Of a DNA stretch of 31,749 nt, positions 1 to 12,000 are shown one piece after another. Origin of the DNA: Ophiocordyceps camponoti-saundersi (nom. inval.) (taxonomy: Eukaryota; Ascomycota; Sordariomycetes; Hypocreales; Ophiocordycipitaceae); NCBI GenBank assembly GCA_003339415.1, contig PDHQ01000363.1, positions 1 to 31,749 on the forward strand, read 5' to 3'. The position numbers were made by a program, and so were the translations under genes. The notes beneath the pieces were generated by a model. That model did no database searches. It saw only the letters and a program-made list of their open reading frames with translations, and was not told where the DNA came from. Every line of letters starts with the position of its first letter. Position 1 is the stretch's first letter.

Positions 1-129
<129 letters not shown>

Positions 130-399
130 TTTTTTTACTTTTAAATAGTTTAGATAAGTTAATTTTATTATTTAAATTATATAACTTTTTATAATAATAG
201 GATAGGACCCGTTATTTAATATTCCGCTCGCTATAATATATTTATTACTAAGGAGATAATAATAGCGCCCGCGGCGGCCAAGGCCGGGGCTTAGGGAACG
301 GGCGATACTCCTATAATTATAGATAGGGGGTCGCGGGGACTAAGTTAGTCCTTATAATATCCCTAGTCCGGCTAAGGGTAATATAATAATAATATTAAG

Positions 400-1580
400 A
401 TAAATAAAGCGACGGACTAAGTATAGTACTCTAATAACTATAATATAAAGAATATATATAGTAAGCTTATTATAATAATATTAACTATAGTATTTTCTAA
501 AATATAAGATATTATAATAGCCCTTAAGGCTAAATTTTATAAAAAATATATAGCTACCTTAGATTAGACCGAGACCTAACTTTTACCTAAGATTATTAAG
601 TTAATTAAGAAAATAATTATTAAAGCTATATAGGAAGCTTTTTTATTAATAGCTAGTTTTAATACTAATTAAACTCGCTTAATATAAGCGTTTATAGCTA
701 CTAATAGATATATAATAGTTTAACTTATCCTAAGCTACTTTAATAAAAAAATTATTATATTTATAAAAAATATTATAATTAATAAAAATACCTTATAACT
801 AACTTTATAAAAGATTATATAAGCTATAAATATAGCTTTAAAATATAAAGCTATATTAATAATATAATAGCTCCTTAGTAAGGATATTATAATTATATTT
901 TATCTAAAATATAAAAAGTAAATAGCTTTAGTTAAGTAAATCCTTATTATTTTCGGAGAGGGAGCAGTTTATAGTTAGAGAACCTACTTTATTATAGCGA
1001 AAAAAGTATATATAAAGGCCGCTTATAGTAACTAAGACGCACTTATATAATAAATTAAGAAAGTTAATAAAGTTAAAATTACCTAAATCTAAGCTCTCTA
1101 GTCTTATAATAAGGGAGCTACGCGTATATACTTAATACTAAGAGTTACTAATATAATAAATACTAATAAACTTATATAAAATAAACTTATAATAAATATA
1201 AAAATCTCTTATATTAAAATTTATAATAACGCGGTATAGCTCCGATAATATTATTAATATTATTAATTTAAATATATAGCGAAATATTACTATAAATAAC
1301 TACGCTATAACCTTTACGCGGCCGTAGCATACTTAGAAAGGGAGGGCGTATACTTAGCCCTAGCTAAAAATAAAATTAAAAGCTATATCCTTTATAAGGG
1401 ATACTATACCTTATAGTCCTAGGACTATTTTACTTTAAAGGTATATTAGGACTAAATATATAGTAATTATATTTATTAACTATATAAATTTTAAGATTAC
1501 TTATAGCTAACTTAATCTTAATTTAGCGATAGCTTTATTAAGGTTTAATCTTAAAAGCGATCTTTCCTACCCTTATTATA
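400..1580 (+). pseudogene. LINE ORF1 remnant with CCHC zinc knuckles (gag-like nucleic-acid-binding protein)
   Basis: ORF1 proteins of fungal LINEs bind the element RNA and form the ribonucleoprotein needed for transposition. Here the frame is full of TAA and TAG. At 1249-1290 codons fall in exact C-X2-C-X4-H-X4-C spacing, but all four ligand positions are TAT or TAC (Tyr), as expected if TGT/TGC became TAT/TAC and CAT/CAC became TAT/TAC. A second knuckle follows at 1306-1347 in the same frame, again with Tyr at the first three ligand positions and a Gly codon at the last. No ATG start can be assigned because TpG has been lost. The 5' limit is a guess. The zinc knuckles are the only domain I recognise. 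Confidence 0.65.
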
Positions 1581-1589
1581 ATTATAAGT

Positions 1590-4500
1590 TATAATTTAAT
1601 TTAATATAAATAAAGACCCTAATCTAGTACTAAAAAGGGGCTATAGTAAGATTAATATTACTTCTAATACTTGAGAAAGATAAGGAGCTAGTAAGGGATA
1701 AGAAGCCCCCTTATTTACCTTAATATAATTATAAACTTTTACCCTATCCGCTTTTAATAAAAATTAAAACCTTTTTTTAGAATATATAAAAGCGTAACTA
1801 TCTTATATATATAATATTTTATAGCTTAGTTAGCTATAATTTTATTTATATATAAAAACTAAAATATAATTAATTTAGTTACTTATTACTTTTAAGTATC
1901 TTATTATATAAACTTATAAATTCTAATAGTTAAGCGATTTTTTATATTTATAAATAATTAAACTTTTTCTTTTAAACCCCTTTTACCGCCCTTAATATAA
2001 TATCTATTCTCTTTTATACCTCGCCCTTTTTATAAATTATATTTATCTACTTACCCTTATTAATAATTAAGTTAAGTCCCCTTTTTTAAAAGAATATTAT
2101 TTACCTTAACTTTAGCCTAATAGCTACCCTCTTATATAGCGATTTTAACTTTTACTACTCCTTCTAGGATTATTATAAATAGTCCTTCTTTAAAGTATCT
2201 AATTTTCTTAAGCTAGCGATTAGCTTTTAACTTAGCCTCCTTACGCTCTTAAGTAAGGTTACTTAAAAAATATATAATAAGTAAACTAAAATTATTAACT
2301 TAGCTTAAGCTACGCTTAATTACTAAGCGATTTACTTAGGGAATAATTTTAACTTTATTAGCTCCGACTATATCTTATAAATTATCCTTATTAGTATTAA
2401 TCTTTACCTTAATATAATTTTAACTAAAATATAGCGCTCTTTCTACTTAGATATCCTTATAGCTAAGGTATAAAATTAACTTAAATTAAACTTATACCTT
2501 ATTATAATATCTAAAAAGCTTAAAAACGCGATTACTTTACTTTATAACTAGCTAGAAATAATAATAGAAATAATAATACTAGTATATATTCGAACTTACT
2601 TTATAGTATAGAATTAGTAAAACTTAATAATAGCTATTATTATAATAGTTATAAAGCGAGCTTAGCGCTATTAATATACTAATCTTATTAACTCTTATTA
2701 GTAAAATTACTAAAAAGTAATAAAAGTATAAATGTTTATAATTAGTATAATACGCTATAACGCTTAGCTCGATTTCCTTAATAATATCTCCGTAAAATTA
2801 TTAATTTTTTTAAATTATAAAATACTAAGCTTAGCTATAAAGTTAAGCCGCGCCTAAGCTAATATATATCCCTATATTTTAAAAATACTTAAAGTTAATA
2901 TTAGTAATTACTTTCTCTAATAAGGTAACCTTACTTAGCTAATAATTCTTTTTAGCTTTTACTAATTCGGCCTTTTTACTTACTTTAAATAATCCTTTCC
3001 CTCCTTTTTATATTAAGTATATTATTATTACTAAAAATATTTACTTTACTTTTTTTTAAATCGCTTTTTAGAAGTTAGCCGGCCCCGATAAGATTCCGGT
3101 TAGGTTTTTAAAAAGATATAAACCCCCCTTTATCTAAGTTTTCTAAAAAATCTTCTAAAGCTATATTAATAATAATTATTTCTTATTATAATTTAAAATC
3201 TTTAATATTATAATTACTTAGAAAGTAAGTAAATTATTAGCTATATATTATACTTTTAATAAGTATAAGCTAATTTTATTTTTTAATATAATAAGGAAAG
3301 TTTTAAAAATAATTATAGCTAGGAGAATTATATTAATAGCGGAGGAGGCCTAGATCCTCCCTAATAGCTAGATAAGTAATAAATTATAGCGCTTTACTAA
3401 TATAGCGGTCTTTATATTTACTAAAATAATTAAAATAATTTAAAACTAAAGCGGCACCGCCTCGCTCTTTTTACTAAACCTTATTAAAGCCTTTAACTAT
3501 ATCTCTTATAATAAGTTAATTATTATTATAAATTACTTAAACTTCCTTAAATAAGTTATAGCGTTTATCTAATTATATTTTATAAACTATACCTTAAAAC
3601 TTAAGTTTAATTATAAACTTAATAATACTTTCTTAATTTAGTAAAAGGTCCCCTAAGAGTCCCTTATATTACCGGTCCTCTTTCTCTTATATATATCCTT
3701 ATTATATTAACGCTTAAACTTAATATTAAGTCTCCTTATAATAAAGTTTATAAATAATACTAATATTCTTAATATTAGATATAATAAAGCTTAGGTATTA
3801 CTTTAACTTAAGCGTATATAGCGAATTTATAAATAATAAGCTTTAAAATATAAAATAACTTTTTAGCTAGCTAAAAGTAAGTTAATATATTTTATAAAAA
3901 TAAGGATAATAAATATAACTAAGTTTTAGCTTAAAGTTATATTAATATAACTAATATAAGAGGCGCGACTTTTAAGGGTTTAGTTATATTATAAGCTATA
4001 TTAAAAATCTTACTTTTTAAAACTTATTACTAAGCTTAAGCGCTAATACCTAGCCCTTACTAAGATTATAGCGTTAATATAAGGCTATATCTTATTAAAA
4101 GTAAAGGAAGTTTATATTAAAGCTATTAAATTAGCTATTATATTTAATATAACTTAGTTTACCTTACTTATATACTTAAGAGGGATATTATATAGCCTTA
4201 TTATAAAGGCCTTCGCTATAAAGTAATTTAAGTGCCTTTAAGTTATTACTAAGGCTTATAAAGTTATTTTTATTTATTATATTAAAGCTAAGGCTTTTAT
4301 TTTACCTCTTAACTTTTATCTTACTTACTATATAGTTTATACTTATTACCGCTTATAATATACCGGAATAGTAAACCTTATCTATACTATAATAAAGAAA
4401 GTAGCTAAATAAGTATATTATAAATATAGAGGATACCCCCGCTAAAGGAGATACTAAGTATTATAAAACTTAGAGAAATTCTATATAATATAAACTAGCC

Positions 4501-5080
4501 CTAAGCTAATAATAAAATATAAGTAATATAACTTTAATACTTAACTTCGTAATAAGTAGCTCCTCTACTAGCACTTTAAAAAGGGAGAGTTAAAGAAATA
4601 TAAGTAATTATATAATTACTTTATAAATAAGCTATTATAACTTAAAGCTAGATTCGCTTTTTATATATATAAGGAACTTCTTAAGTTTATTAATATAATA
4701 TTTATATAGCTTAAGATTATATATATTAAATTTAATTTATTTCTCTAAGCTTATAAGGTGCCTAAGGTAATATTAAAGCGGTACCCTTATAATAGTAATA
4801 ATAAAATAATCTTTTATATTTTTATTAATTATACTCTTATTTATAAAAATAAGCTCTTTTTTAATGCTAATTAGCGTTTAATATAAGATTAGTAAGATTT
4901 TATTAAAGCGCTTAATAACTTATAATTTATAGTATAATTTATATATTAGTTCCTTTTACTAAAAAGGCTTTGCTAGTTTAACCTTATATTATTATTTTAT
5001 AAGGAGAGGGAGAATAGAGATACTAACTTTAGCGTAAATATATAATAGTTATTATATAATAATATACTTATATTTTTTAC
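1590..5080 (+). pseudogene. LINE ORF2 remnant: reverse transcriptase and post-RT domain
   Basis: ORF2 of a Tad1-type LINE would encode endonuclease and reverse transcriptase for target-primed reverse transcription. Visible RT blocks are AGPDKIP at 3078-3098 (family consensus xxPGPDxIP), and at 3645-3700 the frame KVP*ES followed by LPVLFLLYIS, matching the GVPQGSPLSPxLFxLY block with Gln as a stop. At 4233-4330 CL*VITKAYK and ILPLNFYL match the region after the RT palm in this family. All three blocks share one frame, which argues for base changes, not indels. The endonuclease expected at about 1600-2900 was not recognised. The catalytic YxDD box could not be fixed with confidence in 3750-3800. 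Stops are overwhelmingly TAA and TAG. Confidence 0.72.
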
Positions 5081-5176
5081 TTTACTAACCGCTTACTTAG
5101 CTCTAAGTTTTAACTACCTTAATTATATATAAAGAATTAATTTAACTACGCGAAGCGCGGGAATATATATAATTAT

Positions 5177-5204
5177 TATAGCCGCGGCCGCGGCCGCGGC
5201 TATA
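5177..5204. repeat. 28-bp perfect palindrome of alternating CCGCGG/GGCC
   Basis: The 20-base core at 5181-5200 is pure G/C, and four bases on each side (TATA) extend the perfect inverted symmetry. It contains no CpA or TpG, so RIP has no target in it, which may explain why it stands out. It lies just past the LINE and may mark its 3' end. No function is apparent. Confidence 0.9.
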
Positions 5205-6345
5205 TTTATATCCTCGCTTATATTTATAACTTAAAGTAAAAGTTACTAGCTTTTACTATTCCTTACTAAATATAATATAGTTATTAGCTAATATTATAAA
5301 ATTTTTATTATTAGAATATTTATTAATAAGACTATTTTAAATAGGATTAGAAATTTTCTTATAAGGGGGCGGCTTAATAGCGTTATAAGCGCTTATAGCG
5401 CTTTTAATAATAGTAAAAGCTTTTTTTATAATAGGAGCGGGAGTAATATTAAGTATAATAAACTTATTAGCTTCTAACTTTAACTTAGATTTAATAAGTA
5501 TTAGAGCGGAAAAAGTTCTAATTATAAGTAGAGAAGTAATAAAGATAATAAGGTAGTTATAAGGTAAAAGAGTCTCTTATAAAGCTACTTTATTTTTAGC
5601 CGCGCGGTAAATATAATATAAGTTATTTATTACCTAGTTATAAAAGTTAATTAATTATATATAAAAAATATATTATTTTTAAGTTTATATTATAATAGCT
5701 ATAATAAGTTAGTTAACGCTAGTTTAATTTCTAGTTACTTTAATAATAAGATTTTTATTAAAAGCGGGAGGTAATAAGCCCTAAAGTAATATATAACTAA
5801 TAGCTACTTAAATAACTTTGTTATCGCGGAAGCTATTATAATACGCGATAGCGTAAGTTTTCTTAACACGCTAAATAGTATTTTTCTATTATTTTTCTTA
5901 ATATAAAACTTACTTTAAACCTACTATAACTCTAATTTTAACTTACTAACTAAAAGTTATAATTAAAGCCTAGCTTATAAGCTACCCTAACTATAATATA
6001 AATAGCTTCTATTATAGCGGGATCGGTAATTAGCTTATATTTAATATAATTATTTATATACTCTATATAAGATATATTAAGCTAATTTAATTTAGCTATT
6101 AGTAAGTTTAGGCGCGTACTAAGGCTAAATACTTACTATACTATAAACCTTACTAACCTTACTAACTTTACTAACCCTATAACTAGTATAAGATATATCG
6201 CGAGGGTAGTCTTTTTTAATAAGTATTTTACTTCTTATATAAGTTAGCTATAAGTAATATATATACTTATAAGGACTACTTATATAATTAATTTTATTAA
6301 AGTTATTAATTTAATAATAGCTTGCTTACGCTAATAAAAGTAACC
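5205..6345. other. Unassigned degenerate sequence, possibly an old minus-strand frame
   Basis: No gene, RNA or recognisable protein domain was found on either strand. The base composition (residual CpG and GCG codons, many TAA/TAG) resembles the neighbouring transposon remnants, so it is probably mutated mobile-element DNA. Stretches of the minus strand between about 5400 and 6330 can be read for some distance between stops, but no motif could be named. It includes a short run of GCGCTTATAGCG-like words near 5375-5405. Confidence 0.5.
6148..6176. repeat. Short tandem repeat, 9-bp unit CCTTACTAA, three copies
   Basis: Three adjacent near-identical units followed by CC. The third unit differs by one C-to-T change. 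Too short and isolated for a satellite. It does not match telomere repeats (TTAGGG). Confidence 0.7.
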
Positions 6346-6780
6346 CCCCCTCTTTTATATACTTTTAAGCCTTAAATTACTAATTTATAAGAATAACTTT
6401 TTAATTAAGAAAGCTTCCCGATTAAGAAAGCTTTATAAAAAAATATATACCTAAATATATACCGCGTATATAAGGGGTATATAGCTATATATTAAGGGGT
6501 TAAGAGATATATACTAAGGCCTTAAAAGGGTATATATTAGCTTATATAAATAGTATATACCGCTACTCTCCTTATCTTTCCTTATCTTATCTTTTTTTCC
6601 TTATCTTTCCTTATATTATATAATATTACTATAGCTAATAGCTACTTCCTTTATACGCGTTATATATCTTACCTAGCCCTAAGCTAGCCGCGGTTTTACC
6701 GCGCTATAGGGGGTTTTACTTCTTACGGGAGGGTTTTTCCTACCCGATATATTATCGAAGTTCTAGCAGCTTCTATAGCT
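6346..6780. other. Gene-free stretch: ATATATAC-rich block and polypyrimidine tract
   Basis: From about 6430 to 6565 the word ATATATAC and its relatives recur, interleaved with AAGG-type words. At about 6566-6615 a CCTTATCTTT-rich polypyrimidine tract repeats several times. GC-rich words (CTAGCCGCGG, GTTTTACCGCGC) follow at 6685-6705. This may be the non-coding end of an old element, but no LTR partner was found. Confidence 0.5.
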
Positions 6781-7265
6781 ACTAGCATAATAATATAATA
6801 ATAATAATTATTTAAATTATATTTTAAAATATTAAGGATAATATTATATATTTTAAAAAAGATTATAAAGACTTTATTAATATAAAGATTTTAATTTATA
6901 AGTTTATAAATAAAATTAAAAAGAATAGGATTACTTTTTAAGCTTTCTTTATTTTTTTAGGGAAAGGCTACTTTATTTTTAATTTAAACTTAATATTTTT
7001 ATTAAATAGTTTCTAAGTATTATTTATTAGCTTTCTAAAAGAGTTATTTAGTTTATAATCTAGTTAGCAGTTTAGATTTTATAAGGATTTCTTTTTAAAT
7101 TTATTTACTTTATATTCTTATTAGGGTAATTTACTTAAAGCTATATACTAAATAGTATTATCTTATAAAATACCTTAAGTTTTTTTAAGCTAGCTTAGTT
7201 TAGAGGTTTAAAATAAGTTATTTATATTTATATACTTATTTATATATTTAAAGTATTTTTATTAG
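6781..7265. other. Left half of an older repeat split by the gypsy insertion
   Basis: Very AT-rich sequence with few surviving CpG, unlike the DNA to its left. It abuts the 4-bp target duplication of the gypsy element, so it was once continuous with 27177 onward. No domain is recognisable in this half. It begins after a run of ATAAT words near 6785-6810. Confidence 0.55.
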
Positions 7266-7269
7266 TTAG
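7266..7269. repeat. Target-site duplication of the gypsy element, left copy (TTAG)
   Basis: TTAG directly precedes the left LTR, and the same four bases directly follow the right LTR at 27173-27176. Four matching bases could occur by chance. The support is that both lie exactly at the LTR edges defined independently by alignment of the two LTRs. Confidence 0.65.
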
Positions 7270-7886
7270 TTTAGCGGCGGTAAAGAACACGCCTTAAGAG
7301 AAATAACGCTAAACTAGGATAGTATATTATTAGGGGGCTTATATAAACTATAGTTAAATAGTCCCTTAAGTTCTTTTAGTTCTTAGATACTTCTATACTT
7401 AAGGACCGAAAAGGTAATAATAGTAAAATAAGGGCTATCGCTAAGTATATAGCGTAGTTTAGTTTCCTCGTTAAAGGAGCAGAATTAAATAAGAATTAGT
7501 CTTTAAGCTTATCTTCTTAGCTATCCTAAAAGTCGTATATTATAAATTAAGTCTTAAAGAGGACTTATAGTAAAAACTTTACTAAACGGAATTATAACTT
7601 TATTTTAAACTTTATATTTTTATATTTTAAATTACTAATTTAAATATATATTCTAAAGTTTTTAATATTTAATGAAATAGTTTTTATTTTTCTCTCTTTT
7701 TCTTTTCTTATCTTTATAAGGGAAAACGATTTCCTATTATCCCCCTTATAAAAAATTATTATCTAGCCCCTCTCCTTATAGTTAGAGATCCCCCTTTATA
7801 TTAGTTAAAGATTTTAGTTACCGAAAAAGTTACGCCTTTTAGGTATCTACTACGCTTGCTTAAGGTATCCTTCTTCCCTTATTAAA
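7270..7886 (+). repeat. Gypsy element 5' LTR (617 bp)
   Basis: Aligns end to end with 26556-27172, both 617 bp, with differences that are nearly all C/T or G/A transitions. The repeat starts TTTAGCGGCGG and ends ATTAAA here (GCTAAA in the other copy), so the original ends were probably TTTAGC and GCTAAA, an inverted pair. In a live element the LTR would hold promoter and polyadenylation signals; none can be pointed to here. Confidence 0.93.
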
Positions 7887-8580
7887 ACTAGTCTCTAAGG
7901 CGTAATTTATTTAGGCTTCTATAACTAAAAGAGGTAATATTAAGATAATAGCTACCTCTTATAGATTATAATAAACTAATTAAAAAGTTAAAAGATAAGT
8001 TATATCCTTAGCACTAGCGAAAAGGACTCTATTCTTAGATATAAGCTAGTTACTTATATAATTATAATTAAAGCGGGGGTTAGTAAAGAAGTAGAGGTTA
8101 TTTAATATAATAAACTAGCGTAGGGACCGCTTATAAGGTTATGCCCCTATATTAGACGAGAAAAATAATAGCTAAATTAAGCTTAAACTATAAATAAAAA
8201 CCGCGATCTTACTCTATTAACCCGTTTTTAGGAATATTACTCTTTTAAAAAGGAAATTTAGGATATTAGATATTTATAATTACTTAATTAATAGTCGATT
8301 ATTATTATAATATAATATTAATAGCTTATAAATAGTTCTTTTAAGTATTTTAATTTTATATATACCTTTCTAGCTTATCCTTATCTTTTATAAGCTTTTC
8401 TACTTTCGCGTCCTATCTCTCCTATTCCTTATCTTCTCTTAAGCTTATATCTTATATTATTATCTAAAGAGTATTATTCTTATCTCTTCTCTTTCTAAAA
8501 TAGCTATATTATAATAAAATATTATTTTATTATAAAACTAATTACCTTACCCTCCTAAGATTTATACCCCTTTTTCTTCT
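7887..8580. other. Gypsy internal leader between 5' LTR and gag
   Basis: About 700 bp with no recognisable coding motif, in the position of the leader RNA of an LTR element. The bases just inside the LTR (ACTAGTCTCTAAGG) should contain the tRNA primer-binding site, but they do not begin with TGG or its mutated form TAG, so no primer tRNA can be named. Confidence 0.5.
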
Positions 8581-9720
8581 AAAAACCTAGCTTAACTAAT
8601 TAATTATACCTATTCGGCTAGCTTTAATAGTATAGAAATTAAGATAACGACTCCTAAGAATAAGATAATCGAGAAAACTTAAATTATTAATATCTAGCTA
8701 GCTTTACTACCTATTATAAAGTTTACTAGTTAGAATATAACTAAGTTTCTTGACCGCTTTAAAAGAGAGATAAAAAATATAAATATTAAAAACGCTATAA
8801 TAGTAAACTAGCTTAAAGATTATATTAATAATAAAGAAATAATATATATAAAGATCTTAACTAAAGATTAGCCTTAGGAGGTAGCTAAGAATATTATAAT
8901 TAAATACTATAGTATATTAAACTTAGCTTAGAAAGGCACTTTAGATAAAAAGATTAGGAATTATAATATAAAAAAACCTAAGATTATAGAATAAGTCTTT
9001 AATTAGATTTAAACTTATAATTATCTTTGCCGTAAAAAGTATAGAACCGATTATAAGCTTATTATTACTAAATTTAGAAATATTTTTAATACCTTACTAA
9101 AGAAGGTTTAGGTTAGAATCTTTAGGAGGAATAATTCTACTTATAAAGATCTAGCGGCTATACCTTATAGCTAGCTTATAAAAAATATCTAAAGCTACCT
9201 TAAACCTTATTTTAAAGATTTACGCTATTAGCTTACTATAAACCTTTATAATTAAAAGCTTCGTTAAGGTTAGGAAAAGGCTATTAAGCTTTTTCTAAAA
9301 GAAAAGCGACTAATAACCTTAGAAAAGATTTATAAAAAAACCTATATAAAGACTATTAATAAGGGGCAGTATAGTAACCCTAAGGGCGCGACTATTAATA
9401 ACTTAGCTAGGTAAATAAGTACTCTCTTTATTAACTTAGCTAATATATAAGATAATATCTATAGCTTAGCTAATAGGGTTAAGAATTAGAATACCTTAAC
9501 TTACGGAACTTAGTAAGGTAGATTCCTTATTACTATTAATATTATAATATATAAGATAGATAAATCTAATAATAAATTAAATATTAATATAATCTTAGGT
9601 AAGAAAGGTTATAAGTATTATTACTATAATAAACTTACTTATTACGCTAATAACTACCCTTTAGCGATTTATAATAAGGAACTAAGCTTTGCTTATTATA
9701 ACTTTAGGACTAGAGAGCTT
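8581..9720 (+). pseudogene. Gypsy gag remnant with CCHC zinc knuckle
   Basis: Gag forms the virus-like particle and its C-terminal knuckle binds element RNA. At 9616-9657 the codons TAT-X2-TAT-X4-TAT-X4-TAC show exact C-X2-C-X4-H-X4-C spacing, with every Cys and His position now coding Tyr. Upstream (8740-9350) a charged helical-looking frame can be read through TAG and TAA stops, as in a gag capsid domain. No ATG start is left. The 5' limit is placed where the readable frame begins. Confidence 0.72.
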
Positions 9721-12000
9721 TTTCTTAGATTATATACTTTCTATATTATTATATTACTAAGTCTTCCTTATAAATTTATTAGAGTAGGAAGCTATATTAA
9801 ATATTTATTAGTATATTAGGTTAAGAATTAGCTAGGATCCTTTATATTAGACTTAATCCCGAAAGTTAAAAGCTTTACTATTAATAATTATAATTAATCT
9901 CTAAATAAGAAGGAATAAAAAATAATTTCGGCTTTTATAAATTATAATAATATAGCTAGATAAACCCTCCTAGCACTATTAAAAAATAAAGACCTGGCAC
10001 TTATTATATCTCTTATTATTATATAGTAAAACTTAGGGTTATTAGATTAAATAGTTAGGATTAACTATATTTAAGCTATAGTTAACGCTTATAAGCTTAA
10101 GCGCTTAAAAGTTAAAGAAAGCTCGACTAAGGATAAGGTCTTATAAACCCCTTCCCCTTTTAACACTTTACGATTTATTAGTAAACTAACTCTAACTACT
10201 TATATTTAAGAAATTATATAATAAAAATAAGCTATTACTAAGTAAAAGAAAATCTAAGATAAAGCCCTCTTAGCTGCTACTTACTTATATTCTAAAGTAA
10301 AAGTTATTAACTAATATAATAAGATTACTAATCTAATTATAAATAAGATTATCGGAAAGAAGGTTTCGGTTAAACTAATAGACTTAATTATAATAAACTT
10401 AGAACTTAGTATTAAAATCTCTTAAATATTAGCTAATAAGGCTAAATACTTTAACTACGAGACTTTTAAATTTAAGGAAATCTCTATTAAGAAACTAATT
10501 AATTAGCCCTTAATTAGCTAAGCTAGCTTTAGCACTATTAATATTATTATAATTCTTAAATATATAAACTACCTTCTTAACTATAGCTTTATATCTTTCT
10601 TTAATATTATTTACGCTAGGCTAAATATAAACCTTATTATCCTTAATAGTAACTATATTTTAGTAAAACTATTTAATTATTATGCCCTTAAGGAGATTAT
10701 ATATAAAAAAATAGAAAAGACTATATTATAAACTTAGAAATTTTTATCCCTAGGAATCTTAAGTTTCCTCTAATATCTATATTTAAACCTCTAAGTATTT
10801 ATATATATATTTTATCTTTTAATACGCTAAAAATAATATAAAACCTCTCTTATATATAAGTCCGCGTTAGCGGTATAAATATTACCCTTATATTAGCACT
10901 CCTTAATATAAGGGCTAATATAAATATTATTACTTTTTACTATACTTATAAATTTAACCTTTAATACCGCCTTATCTTAATTAATATAATATCTTTTAAT
11001 AAGAAATTAACTTAGTTAGTAGCTATCTTAGATATTATTATCTTCGTAAGTTTTATTTATATACTTATCTAGATCTTTATTTACTATAATAATATATTTA
11101 ATCTTTTTATCTTAAGTATATTATTTATTCGCCTTACCTAGCTAATATTTAATTACTAAATAAGGACTAGGAATCTTTATATTCGGTATATTTTTAGATT
11201 AACTTAAATTATTACCCTTATAGCGAGATTACTTATATAAGATAATAAATAACTTATTCCTTTCCTAAGCTTAGCTTTTATTAACGTTATTATATTAGCT
11301 ATTAGGAGTAGTAGTAATTTTCCCTAATAAGGATTAGGGCCCCTCCTTATAAGGAAGGGGGAGGAAAAGGGGTCGGCACTTTAAGGGGTAATAATCTACC
11401 GAGAAAAGGAGTTAGTTTTCTTTATTTTAAATAAAATTATATAAGACGGAAAAAGTAATTAAGTAATTATATAAGCTAATAGGTAATAAGATATTATTAA
11501 CTAATACCTAAATAAGATTAACTAATTATAAACTAATTAGAAGTACGCTATAGTGCTGCCTTTATTAACTAAAGCGTTATCCGATATTTTAAACTTATTA
11601 AACGAGAAAGGAGATATAGAAATAAAAGCTAAAGCTACTTAAATACTCTTAATTATCTAATAAAAGGAAACTAATAATAATAAAGCGCGCCTTTAGTTAG
11701 TAGCTTTTATAAATATAATATATAAAAAGAAAGCTAATAAGAAGGTGCCTTATAATAATATCCGCTTAGATAAATTTATCCCGAAGAGTGATTTTAGCTA
11801 GAAAGCTAGGAAATAGAGTATAGTTAAAAAAGACGTTTATAGCGATAGATTATTTAATAAAAATATTACCGGTAAATTCTTTAAAATCGCGAAGGGTTAT
11901 AAATTAACCCCTAATTAATTAGTTAATATATAAGAATAAATAACTATAATACTATCTAATAATAAGTAAGCTATATTATATACTATATTTATTAATAAGG
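9721..12000 (+). pseudogene. Gypsy gag-pol junction region, probable protease
   Basis: Lies between the gag zinc knuckle and RT, where gypsy elements carry the aspartic protease. A readable frame at 10330-10560 and another at 11560-11900 are visible, but I could not identify the D-S/T-G active site. The whole stretch from about 9775 to 12140 has an inverted homologous copy at 29267-31600 on the minus strand, so it belongs to the element family and is not a private insertion. A GC-rich hairpin-like block with AAGGGGGAGG purines lies at 11336-11380. Confidence 0.6.

Larger units (their letters stand above)
230..5176 (+). mobile_element. RIP-degraded LINE (non-LTR retrotransposon), Tad1-like
   Basis: Two dead reading frames lie in the order usual for fungal Tad1-clade LINEs. 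The first carries CCHC zinc knuckles (about 1249-1347). The second carries a non-LTR reverse transcriptase with recognisable blocks at 3078-3098, 3645-3700 and 4230-4330, all in one frame. No LTRs, target duplication or poly(A) tail were found, so the ends are approximate. The start is placed at the GC-rich stretch near 230-300 and the end near the palindrome at 5177. Family placement rests on motif order and the post-RT block; it was not tested against a database. Confidence 0.75.

Noticed and set aside
230..310. GC-rich stretch (GCGCCCGCGGCGGCC) that could look like a CpG island promoter
   Set aside because: Surviving CpG and GpC are expected after CpA-specific mutation, and there is no intact gene downstream.
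6148..6176. CCTTACTAA repeats as interstitial telomere sequence
   Set aside because: The unit is 9 bp and does not match TTAGGG/CCCTAA; only three copies are present.
6430..6570. ATATATAC words as promoter TATA boxes
   Set aside because: Such words are expected at high frequency in DNA of this composition and no gene starts nearby.
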